Part shown: positions 13,801 to 25,357 of the stretch, one piece after another
Numbering within the stretch: position 1 is the first letter of the stretch
Layout: each line of letters starts with the position of its first letter
Assembly: GCF_000208865.1 (NCBI RefSeq)
Contig: NC_018389.1
Span: 2,253,324-2,317,323, forward strand
Reading direction: 5' to 3'
Source: Neospora caninum Liverpool
Taxonomy: Eukaryota; Apicomplexa; Conoidasida; Eucoccidiorida; Sarcocystidae
Length of the DNA stretch: 64,000 bases
Translations under genes and position numbers: made by a program
The notes under the pieces: generated by a model
The model's input: only the letters and a program-made list of their open reading frames with translations
What the model was told of the DNA's origin: nothing
Databases searched by the model: none

Positions 13801-14844
13801 CAAAGAAGACAAATACGAAACGGAGGAGCCAGAGGAAGGGAGAAGGGGAGTCAAATCTAGGCGAGAATCGGAAGAAGGGATAGGCGACGGGGAAAGAAAA
13901 GCGGAAGCCCGATGGGACGCAGCGGCGACACCCTGCGGGAGGATAAAAGGGTGCAACGGCAATTGCCTCCAGTCCAGTTCCTTCTGCTCGTTTCTCAGAA
14001 GCGAATCTCTGCCGTTGTCTGCCACAAATTCTGCTCGGTTCCTTCGCTTCGAAAACTGGAGTTCGCGTTGTGACAGCAAAGTAGCACACGCGTGCAAAAC
14101 GACGCAGCACTGAATGGGAGAAGCCGGCTTTTCCCCCGAGCCGGAAGAACAAGAAGAGGGAGAGGACGGAAGAGAAACAGAGGATAGCGGAGTTGAAGGC
14201 AAGGACGAAGGGGACGAAGCACGACGGCACATTTCGTCCATTCCCTTCATTTCTGTTTTCTGGACATAGAAAGCAAGCTCGGCGAGGGTTTTGGCAATTC
14301 GTTCATCTTCGTCGTGGTTCCCTTCCCTCTGCCTCCGTGATCCTTCTCCGATGTCTCCATTTCCCCGTGCTTCCTCCGCTTCTTCTCTTCGTTTCCGATC
14401 GACTGCAAGGCGCTGTAGAGACAGCGCAAGGACGCACGCACGAGAGCGGACCGTTTTGGAGTCACTCTCCAACTTGGAAGCCGCTGACATGGAGTGTTCA
14501 CAACGCCGGGAAAGAGAAGAGAAAGAGGAAGGGAGAGAAGACGGGACAGACAGAGCGATACAGAGGCCCGACAGGCACGAAGAAAGAGGGAGAGAAGAAC
14601 AGGACGTATACGAGGCAGAGCGGGAGCGACAGGGAGCCGAGAAAGCACACGAACGCAGAGAACAGCGAGATGAGCGAAGATGCAGCGGCGAAGAAACGCA
14701 TGAGCAAGCAGTGGAAGACAGAGACGGACCAAACAAGAAAGTCAAAGAGAGAGGCGAAGAGGACGACAAGCGAGAAAGTCGACACAGGACTTCTCGCCGG
14801 CGCCTCAAACGCCTTCCCCAACACATGCCTGGACGGGGGCCCAT
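10870..14844 (-). CDS. Large conserved-type helical protein, function unknown (possibly mitochondrial)
   Basis: Two exons join in phase 0: 14844-12043 (donor GAG|GTAAGG) and 11520-10870 (acceptor TTTGCAG). They give about 1150 residues. The ATG at 14844 (G at -3 and +4) was chosen because the longer reading frame begins at a GTG. An extra 5' exon is not excluded. The N-terminus is Arg-rich and acid-free (MGPRPGMCWGRRLRRRREVL), as in mitochondrial transit peptides. Short hydrophobic helical segments lie between Ser/Arg/Glu-rich linkers, for example around KTLAELAFYVQKT, LLRHVTGLYIHRVFALLHL, SVLANAVALLCTATLPQLL and DATMLLQALVRLHAAP. This resembles the helical-repeat arms of apicomplexan RAP/HPR-type organelle RNA-binding proteins, but no C-terminal RAP domain is visible. 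The C-terminus is a charged coiled coil (about residues 1080-1145). Protein-level confidence is good; function is only a suggestion. Confidence 0.65.
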
Positions 14845-17800
14845 CTCCGCCAGCCTTTTCACGATTTGTCCTTCTTCCGCCTGTTTGCGGCCCTCCTTAT
14901 CGCGTCTGCCTCTCGAGCTCTCCTCCTATATCGCAGGCCGAAACTTTTACAGTCGATACGAACTTCCCATTTTGGGCGTCCCTTCTTGCGCGTTCCTCGT
15001 GGCTTCGCGGTTCAACGGCCCTCTTCCGCCCCGCTGCACTTCATTGTCTCGCCCTTTGTCTCTCCGTTTATCTGCGTCCTCCTAAATTCTCCTCTTCTTC
15101 TGTCTCTTTCCTGTCACAAGCTCCCTCTCTCTTGTCTACGAGAAAGTCGTTGGATGAGGATGAAGAAAAACGAGGGAGACAGAGACAGCGCGAGAAACCC
15201 GTTTTCGAGCCGCATCTTCTTGCCGCCTTTCTCGCGGGCGTCCCCCATTTCCTCTCTTTTTCTCTTGTCCACTTCCTCTTCGTTTTCTTTACAGTTGTGT
15301 CTTTTCTTCATCTCTCTTGATCCCCCGGCAATGCGCCGACAGACGAGCCGTCCGAGGACGAAAGCGGCGTCCACAGTTTTCCAAGACGCGGGAAGACGAA
15401 GGCGCGGAACGCACGAACGAGAAAAGAGGGCTTTTTCGACCACTCACAGAGAGAGCTCGTCAACAAACAGATGCGAAAAGACGTTTTTGACGCAAAGTTG
15501 CTATGCAACCGAGACACAACGCCGCGAGTCCCGCACCGAGTGTCCAGGCATGGCTCGGAGAGCGCGCTGAGAGACACCGCGTGTCTCGCTAGCGTTTCCC
15601 CTGCTCGGACCGACATTTCTCTTCTCTAGACGGAAGCTGAAGCACTCAAGTGGAAAAAAGAGAAAAACGAGTTCTCTGTCCTTCTTGTCACGGGGCAAAC
15701 CAAAAGAGAGCAAGAGTTTTCAGCAGCGAAAACGTACAACCATCGGAACAGTGGGCCACGCAGGTCTGGGCAGTCTCGGGAAAGTCGACTCTTTTTCCCC
15801 GGACAGAGGAAAAGAACAGTGGAAGACTACAGTTCCCTTCTCCCGTATAGGGAAAAAGAGAGGGAAAGAACGGGGGTTTCGCTAACTTCTTTGTACCAGT
15901 CTATCTTGGGGGTTCGGAAGTCGTTTCCCCAAGAACTAACGCTATCTCCCAATACGATTAGTGAACTCTCTGGTCTGAGCCAAAAAGTACGCGGTGAGCG
16001 TGTTGGTGACACAGAAGCAGATACCCTACTCTCTCTTTTCCCTCCTCTCCTCTTCGTGGGAAGAACCACAGAGATGAAAGAAAAAGGAATGAAACAGGAA
16101 GACTCAAGCGCGAGCGAGAAGAAAGGCAAACAGAGTGGATGCAGAAGAGCGAAGGTGAAGACTACAGCAAAAGCCATAAGGACCTGAAGACGGGAGCAGA
16201 TGAGAAGAAACAGCTGATGAACGGAGACTGCTGCGACGACCGCGTGTTTTTCACTTTGCCAGGAACTCGAATCTGCGATGCGCTGCCGCTCTTCTCTCGT
16301 CGACAGCGCTTTTCATCGTTTTGTCTCTTCAAACAGATACAGAGGAATCTCACCTTTTGAAGCGTGCTATCGTCTCTCTCTCGAGACGGTTCCTTCTCGT
16401 TTAACGGTTCGTCCATTTCGCCCCGTTTATATCTCCTCCCGTTTTTGAAGTTTTCTCTGCCTTTTGCGGCTTTCTCCAGTGTGGTTTCTCTTCCTCCTCC
16501 AGGCGTCTCGCGCTCTCATTCTTCGTTCCCTATTTCCGTGTCTCCTTGCTCCGGAGCCGTTGCAGGTTAGGAAGAAAACTGAGTCGATCTACACCATATG
16601 CCATTCCTCTAGATCTCTGCCCATCTCATTCGTCCCCTATCTCGCCCTTTTTCATCTTACGACACACTTTTGGGTCTAGAAGTTTGTTTTCTGCTCTGGC
16701 ACCCGACTAGGACATCCTTGTCTCCAGGCTCCTTTCGGTTCTTCGTTGGTTTTTCCGCTTTGTTACGTGTGATCGTCCCTTCCTCGTGTTTTTCAATCGA
16801 AAAAGGGCTTTTTACTGCACGCAACTTCCCGGTGAACCGGTCTCAAGGCACAAGACCTCTCTCGACTGCGTTCCTCCACTGTCTCCGTCGAGCTTCCCAT
16901 GCACGTGTCACCTCTCTTCTTCCTCTGCACTTCGTTCGTATTCTGCAAGAGTCTCGTTTTGAATTTCGCAACAGGTTGCCTCGCTTCAGTTACCTGTTGC
17001 GTACGATAACAGGAAAGGCGCACAGAGCGAGCGAGAAGTGCGGGTTTCGCTCATGATGCTGCGAGAGACGAAGAATTTTCCCGCAGGGAAAGACGCGCCG
17101 TGGTCTGGTGGCGTCTCAGCTACACTGCTTCGACAAAATGGAGATACATACTTGTAAATGGTTCCTAGAATACATATCGCTGATCAAACACAACAGTTAT
17201 CGTACCTGTAGATGAAGGCTAAATTTGGAGTTTAGCGTCTAGCGCCGGTTGTCTGGTATTACTCTTTGCATGCCTGGTTGCGTCCCAACACCACGCCACC
17301 GGACAATGTCGCGCGATGCCCGGCCAGTCCCCTTCCCTCTTTACTCGCAAGCGACGAAGGCGAGGACGGAGCAAAGCGCCGCGCAACAACAAAGGCGAAA
17401 CGGAGGACGGGAAAGGCGGAGCCCGAAAAGGGAAAAAGAAAAACCGGGGCAAGGTAGGCAGATCGAGACGTCTCTCGGCGGAAAGGAGCAACGAGGACAA
17501 CGTCACCGGAGAAAGCGACTGCACAACCTTTTGGAAAAAGTCGAATAGAGAACCTGTTCCTTTTCTCACGCCTTCTTGCCAGAGCAAGGAAAACGCGTCG
17601 CTCGGTGCGGGAGACCTATCTGGAAAGGTGAGAAGAAAGTGAACATAGAGAAACACTGTTCTCTGGATCGGCAGCTGCGCTTCGGGAGACGCGCACGGAA
17701 ACAGAGCTACAAAACTTACGCACCTCTCTCCAAAATCCCTATCCGGACATATGCAATACACACAGACCCATCTACCTCTCTATCTGTGTTTTTTTATCTA

Positions 17801-18212
17801 TCCACACATAAAGCCAAGAATATGCCTCTAAGCTACCTAGCGCGTTCCATCTCTCCGTCGAGGCGCCTCGAAGAGACGAATTTCGTGTTCATCCCTCTTA
17901 TTCGCACTTGCTTCTTCAAACATATGCAAGTGCGACAATTCCGCCGCCACAAGGAGCCACCAGGACGAACACACGTGGAGAGTGACGTCACCTTCCCCAC
18001 AGCTTGAAGTAAACAAAGACATCTTCACACATACAAGCGTGTGCACAAATAGATCTACCTATGCAAATAGACGCATATACCTACGTCTATATGCCGACGT
18101 ATATATATATATATATATATATATACAAACAAACATGAGTCTATGCATTAGTCTATATGTGTGTATAGCTGTATACGGGGAGTGACGGGTTTACAAGTGA
18201 CTGGGGAGACGT
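14845..18212. other. 3.4-kb intergenic stretch between two minus-strand genes
   Basis: This should contain the promoter/5' UTR of the helical-protein gene and the 3' UTR of the polymerase gene. ORFs on both strands are Ser/Arg-rich or lack ATG. A 180-codon minus ORF (17761-17219) starts at GTG and has no recognisable domain. It could be an untested exon. Confidence 0.45.
18099..18125. repeat. (AT)n microsatellite
   Basis: An alternating AT run lies just downstream of the polymerase stop codon. Confidence 0.9.
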
Positions 18213-21200
18213 TTAAACAGCAAGTTTCGTCAGCGTTCCCCAGGTGGGGCCAGCGCTGATGGAGACGTCAAGAGGGACATCAACAGGCATGTTTTCTGTG
18301 AGACACTTTCTGATCATCTTTGAGAGAGGTTGCAGGTGCTTTAGAGAGCAGTGCATAACAAGTTCGTCGTGGACAGATAGAAGAACTCGAGGAGGAAGCG
18401 CGTGGGGGTCCCATGGGCTGCGAAAGGAACAGCACGCAAGAAACAAACACTGGACAAGAACGCTGACAGCGAGGGAGAAAAGAACAGAGGTGAGGGGAAA
18501 CGGACACAGATGGTGGGAAGACGAAACGCATTTACAGATACACACGTCAACACCTAAGCATACATTTTAGTGCGAGGAAAGGGTTCCACACACGTGTGTA
18601 ATACCACCCCCCATTCAGACATCTGCCCATGCGGGCCCAGAGACTCCGTTACTGCCGGCAGCTCCTGACAGGCTTCTTTACGGGGATAGATAAACCGATT
18701 CATTCATAATGATACGAATACAGATATACATACGCTACCTAAATTGTGTTTCGCAGCAGATTGCTGTGGCGGTAAATATACACATTTGCATACAGATACT
18801 GGCAGAGATAGATCGGTGGACACATGCACACAGGCACACACAAATATATATACAGGTAAAAAGATAGATCGACGTATAGAGAGAGGTAGAGAAATATATA
18901 TATATATATATACATATATGTATGTATATACAGAGAGAGATACAGGTACTAATATAGGTAGCTAGACAGCGACGAACGCTGTGCGAATATGCACGCGATT
19001 CCCAGCCTGTTCGGCGAGACTTACAAGGAGAGCAGTTCAGCTTGGAGTCTCATCATGGCTATTTTCATGATATCGCTTGCGGATCCTTGAATGCAACTGT
19101 TGACACTGAGACGCTCGCCTAAAGCCCTCACGTGACTGCTGTTGCTTTTCGCTTCTGGAATGTACCTCCGTCTTCCTGAGAAAGACAAGATGTTTTTCTC
19201 TCAGAACAAATGCCCTTCACACTGTCAGAGGACAAAGATGCTTTCTTCCCTCATCAAATCACTTCGCGCAGAGACATTGATTGTGCTGCGTGCGTGTTGG
19301 CCCATGCACAAAGATGCACGACATCAACGTGTATCTGTAAGTGAGGAGAGACAACAAAAGACGCAAAACTGCGTCTCCCCCTGGTGAAATCTATGCACGC
19401 GTAAACGGGAATCAACGCCGATATCTGTTACCGCGTCTACTCATGTTGACAGACCCAAACGCGCCCTCTTGAACCGCTCGGAAGATGCTCTCCGACGAAT
19501 TGCCACTCAGGCGGTTTCCCACAGATGCACTTTTTCTACATGTCTCAACCCGTAAAAATACGCACCAGCAAATAAATACACGCGTATATGCAGGCATATG
19601 TGTATGTAACTTCCTGTCTCCCTCTACGTAGATGTACATAGATACGTATGAACAGGCATGTATAAGTAAATATATGCGTACACACATGTGTGGGTACGCC
19701 TACATACACACATACACATGCGTCTATGCTGATAGGGAGGCCTCTTTGCAAGCGTGAGGATGCTTGGAGTAAGAGGACGAAGGGAGTTGTGTCTCGTTTC
19801 AGTTTTACCTGTGAGCGTGGTGACGAAGCCGTCTTCTCGGCCCTTGGCAACGATGCTCCGAATAAAGTGCGACACATCCGGGAACACGAAAAGAAACTTG
19901 GATCGAAAGGCCGAAGCAGCAGCCAAGGATATGTTCATTTGCCTCGCAATTGTGCACGTGCCACTCCCGTAGATGAGAGCGAGACAGGTGACCTTTACCT
20001 GAGAGAAGAAAGAAAAGAATGGAAGAGATAAAACGACGGACACGGTAAAGGGGATAATGCGGGTAGACATGAGAAACAGACAATGGAGATAAGTAGCGAA
20101 GTGGATATCAGTCGCGCTACGGCGAGATGCAAGACACGAGGCTAAACGAGAAACAACACTCTTCGTTGAATCTCTAGCGAAGGGAACGTTGTATTCTCAA
20201 CGTGTACCGCCGAACGATTTGCATGAGCAGCCAGTTGAATAAATACGAAAATTTGTGCAGACGTATATTTCCGTTCGACAATGTGTTTGAATATATCAAC
20301 ATATATGTTTATACTCTCTCCGTTTGCTCTCCTGTTCCTTCTGCGTTTTAGGTTCTCTCGCTCATCTGGTTTTTAGATGACGGAGACCTCTCTTGTCGCC
20401 TCACTGGGGCACAGGCTGTCCCTACATAAGCGGTTCACTTCTCTCAGTCCTCTTACGGCCTTGCCTTCTGTGTCGACAAACGCGTAGGGGAAAAAATCCA
20501 CATGTATGGACCGGCGGGGCGCTCACAATGGATTCGGGTCCCTCTGCTTGCGGTTCGCACTCTTTGTGGCCCTTTGCTTACTTTGTCGCGGAGTTCTTTT
20601 GTCACCTGGCTGGGTGGGATCTCCGCATATAAGGCGGCCATTTCTCTGTAGAGATCAATGGGTTCTTTACTGGTTTCACTTTCGTCGTCGGGAGCACTGC
20701 CCCGTGCTTCTCGCGTGTCGCGTCCCGTCAGCAGCGACTGGAGAGGCCCTTTACCGCAAAAATGGGCCTGCGTCGAAGAGGAGGCCGCAAACGGCGCGAC
20801 AGACGAAACTGGGCAAGCCAAGCAGCGGCGAAAACGAACATGAGCACGCACGAGCAGGCGAGAGACCAGCAGCAGTCGAAGAAGAGTGGCAAGAATCGAA
20901 ACCAGAGCGCGAAGACGAAAGAAGAGAATTTGGGGACGTAGAAGAAAAGGAAGAAGAGGAAGAAGAGGGCAGGAGGGGAAGAAGAAAGATATGACCGAGC
21001 AGAAAGAGAAGAGCGAGAAGAACAAGAAGCAGCAGAAGTAGAAGGGGAAAAGGGAGAAGAAAAGAGGGAAAAGCAAGAGAAGACGACGAAGAAACAGATG
21101 GAGGAAAAGAAAGAGAAGACGAACAAGACGAAAGCGAAGAAGTAAGAGAACAAGAAGGCAGAGAAAAACGCAAAATGGGACGAAAGCAAGGAGAAGAAGC

Positions 21201-24200
21201 AGAAGAAAAAGAAGAAAGAGACGAAGGAGAAGAAGGAAGAAATGTAGCAGAAAAAAAAGGGAGAAGAAGAAGAAAGAGAAGAATTAAGGGGAGAAGAAGA
21301 CGAAAGAGAAAGAAGGAGAAGACGAAAGAGAAGGAGGCGAAGACGGAGAAGAAGTAAGAGAACAAGAAGTATGAGAAGAGAAACAAGAAGGCGAAGCAGG
21401 AGAAGAAGAGATCGAATACGAAGAAGGAAACGAAGGAGAGGATGAAGCAGGAGAACAGGAACGCGAAACAGAATGAGGAGAAGAGACGAAGGAGAAGAAA
21501 GAGGAAACGAGAGAGGAGACGGTGAAGAACACGAAAGTGGAGAACACGTCGAAGGAAAATTGAGAGGGGGAACAAGGAGAACCAGCGCCACGAGAATAAG
21601 CAGGAGAAGAACGAGGAGGACACGAAGGCGAGGGAAAGCGATGGAAGAGTGGAAGGAGACGGCGAAGACGGCAGAGAAGAGAGAGTGAAACTATGAAGGA
21701 AAGACAGGAAGAAATGGAAATGCAGAAGGAAGACGAATAAGGAGAAGCGTGAAAGTCGACATTGCTTGTTCGCTCCGTACCAGGAGGAAAGCATGAGAGC
21801 GACGACAAGTCTTTTTTGCGGTTCTTACCAGAAGACGCATTTCAATCTGGGCGTAGTCCGCAGCAACGACAACAGCTGATCCATCTTGGACATCATCGCG
21901 GAAGGCCTCACGGCAGTTCACCGTTTTCGGTAGAGTGTAACGCAAGCGACTCGAAGACGGAGACGAAGGAGAGACATCAGAAGAGGGCGAAGAGGAAGAG
22001 CAAGACGAAGAGGACGATGTGAGGGAAGAGAGAGACGGAAGGACCATTACCTTAGGGATATTCTGGAGATTTGGATATGACGAAGAGAGCCGGCCTGTCA
22101 CTGTGCGCGTCTGGTTCCATCGCGTGAACACTCTGTGCAGGCAACGTGGCAAAAATCCCAAAAGGACAAACGTACCGACATCGCAATCGCCTGGTTTTGC
22201 CGGAAAACGGATGTGCTACTCTCCCTTCTCTTGAGCGTGAGGCTAGCAGAAGCCATGGGACCACGCAAAAGAGAGGAAGAACAGATTTCCACGACGGGGT
22301 CGGATTCAGGGCGGGCCCCACCTTGAGACAGAGAGAGAGACATGCACGTTGTGTCTGCCGACCCAGATGACGCTCTTTGTCTCTATACATTCGAGTAGAC
22401 GTAACATGTATGAATATATAGTTGCCTGTACGCATCTATACGCATATTTACGTTGGTCCTAATCTATGTGGATTTACATTTCTGCTTGGCCATCTCTTCC
22501 AGTGCCAGCGTCTCTATCCACGTGGGCACGAACGGAAAGTCGAGACCGAGAGAGACGACAAAGCGTCAAGAAAGAAAAGGCAAGAGACGCATCACGAGGC
22601 AGACACAGACAGGCACGTGACACAAGCGACTAGGAAAAAATACGAAATGCATAGAAAGGAGCGGGAACACTAACGAAATAAGGATACACCGCAGAGGCCA
22701 CGAAAAACAAGAGACAAGAAAAGGCCAGAACGGAGGCGAGGGAATCGGCAGAATACAGTACGCGCGGGCCGAACCAGGAGAGAACTGAGTCGGCTGAGCA
22801 CCTTGTTGGGACGAGGCGGAGGCACTGCTGAGGGAACACGATAGGCGAAATGAAGAGACGGGCGAAAAAGGGAAGGCGAGCAAAGAGTCTGTTCAATTCT
22901 CACCGTGGGTGTTTCGTCGGATAGAGAGCGGGATAGTCGCGCGCAGCGTCGGCTAGTGAGATGCTTCCTTCCGAGTTTTCCTCTCCGTCCTTCGCTTTCC
23001 CCTTCCTCTCGTTTCTGTGCACATCTGCCTCGCCTGCCGGAACTTCGTCATAGAGTTTGAATGCAACTTTGAAAGATGCCCCTTCAGGTGCACTCAGAGA
23101 AGAAGACGAAGACAAGGAGAGCTGCGGGGACAGCGGAACGCATTCAGCGAAAACAGGAATACAGAGAGAAAAGGCGCATGTTGAAGCCGAAAAAAAGACG
23201 AACAGGAAGCCGGAAACGGAGCGCGAAGAGCCAAGGAAGCAAGAAGCCGAGCAAGAAAAGGGAGAAAGAGAAGAGTCGGCAACGCAGCGAGAGAAGGCAT
23301 GAGCGAGATCGTGGTGGGAACGAGAGACAGGGTGCTAGAAGGGGAACCACGCTCCAGTCACATCGAATAGGAGGCCCCGAGGGAGACAACCGGCTTGTTA
23401 GGGAATCGGGGGTAACGCTGTTCTTTCGTTCCCTTTCTCAAAACGATTTTTCCACTCACGGCAGCCGTGCTCTCCAAGTACGTCGACCTCAGCTTCGCCA
23501 AAGATCTGAAATTTTGAATCAGAGGAACGACCGGATGTAGGTCCACGATCTCCTACAGACAGGACACACAAACAAACGTCCTCGCTGATGCGCTGGTGTG
23601 CATTCAGGAGAGGACCGAGAAAGCCCTCAGACAGCGATCCCTCGCTAGGCATACCGTTTGGCTTTCCCGTCTGTACCGCGAGATTCACCTCCATACAACA
23701 CGTGCAAAAACCGGAGAGAATGGAGAACGCAAGTGGATTTTAAAACGCCATTTAGCCCGGCGCTCACTGGTCTTCACCGCCGTGCCGCTGGCCGCCGGCG
23801 AGGGACGTGCGACGGCAGCGCAAGAGAGAGACCAAGCGAGAGGCGAAGAAAAAAGGCCCGCGTGCGTCGCGAAAACGCGTTTCGACTGAAGCGTTTTCCG
23901 TGCGATATATATATATATATATATATACTGCGATATATATATATATATATACCTGAAGGATTTCTTCGGCAGTGGACCTCGCAAGGGTCCTCTTTGCGGC
24001 GCGCCTCGGTCGATTCCCTCGAACCGCGGCGAAGGTTCGCGCAGGCAAGGGCAAAGCTAGATGGTCAAACAGCAAGTTGGAGAGTTGCGCCGGCGAGGAC
24101 ACTTGAACAGACGACGTTCCCGCAGTCCGATTCACTTCTTTCTCGACCGCCACGAGGGCCTCCTGTGCACAAAAAACCGGAGCCGCGAAGGCGACTAACG

Positions 24201-25326
24201 CACGCAAGGCAGAGGCGGCGAACGCCAGCGTGCGGAAGTCTTGAGAGACGGGAAACAGGCTCACAACCCGCACAGAAGAAGTGTTTCTACGGAAGCAGCA
24301 AGAGGGTGAGGGAGAATTCGAGACGCACAGCAAAGAACAGGCTGCAACCTCACGAGCACTGGTGTCTCTCTGCGTTTCACAGGACAGGCCTTGGCCCGCG
24401 GGAGAACGGGAGAGCAGCGACACGGAGCGCAGAAGCGATAGAAGGAAGAGAAGAAGAGGGAGAAACAGAGAGAAGGAAGAGAAGACACGGACGAAGAGTG
24501 AGAAAGAGAGAGAAAGGAGAGAAAGAAGAAAGCAAGACATGCAGACAGCGGAAGAGGGGACAAGAAAGAGGAGAGGTCCGTCTAGTCCTTTGTTTCTCAC
24601 GTCCAAGGCAGACTTGAGTTGTTCGTGGCAGTGCGGTTGAATGGCGATGCCCGTCACGTCGAGAAGGGCGAGCAGAGACGCCATGGGGATCTCCTGCGTT
24701 AGGAGAGGTCTGGAAGAATACGAGAGAACACGGCGGCAAAAAGAGCGGAACACGGCGAAAATGAAAACAGAGGAAACAAACAACAAGCAGACGACAGGCG
24801 AGCGTAGGAAGGAGATAAACGCGCGAGAGCAGGGCGAAGATGGAACTGAGGGAGGACAAGGGAGGCAAATACGGAAAGAATAGGGGACGAAGACGGGGAT
24901 ACAGAGAAAGACGTCGGGAAGGCGACACAGAAACGCATGCACGGACAAGGCCCCTGCGATTTTCGTTTGCGTGCAAACCGAGAGAGAGACGAGCAGCTCC
25001 CTTACTGGACAAGTTGGTGGCATCGAAGGAGGTGGCGAGAAGCGAGAGAGAGGCGAGCGAGAAGAATCGCGTCGTGGAAGATTCTGGACCAGTGGAAACT
25101 GGAAGTGGACGACACACCAGAAGCCCCCTTGTCTTCAGCAACCAACTCAAGTTGCTCCTAAAAACAAACGCAGGAAAAGCGGCTCTTCCGCTGCAGAAGG
25201 AACTTTCTCAAGACCTACAGGAGGCAGAAAACACAGCATCGCTCACCAATGAATCCGGTGCCGCATGCTCACCCATATCGAAAGCAGGCTCGAGTGGACA
25301 TGCGTACCCATTCAATTCCCTCATAC

Positions 25327-25357
<31 letters not shown>

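Noticed and set aside
17219..17761. 180-codon minus ORF
   Set aside because: Starts at GTG, no domain, no proven splice partner; kept only as a possible exon.
19412..19687. Minus ORF ending in NRLSGNSSESIFRAVQEG... as a polymerase exon
   Set aside because: The in-phase exon carrying RRRYIP and the IQGSASDI motif was found at 19175-19025, so this interval is intronic.
20728..21794. Long Leu/Phe/Ser-rich minus ORFs (up to 347 codons)
   Set aside because: Low-complexity translation of the polypyrimidine intron tract; it overlaps in several frames and lies between confirmed polymerase exons.
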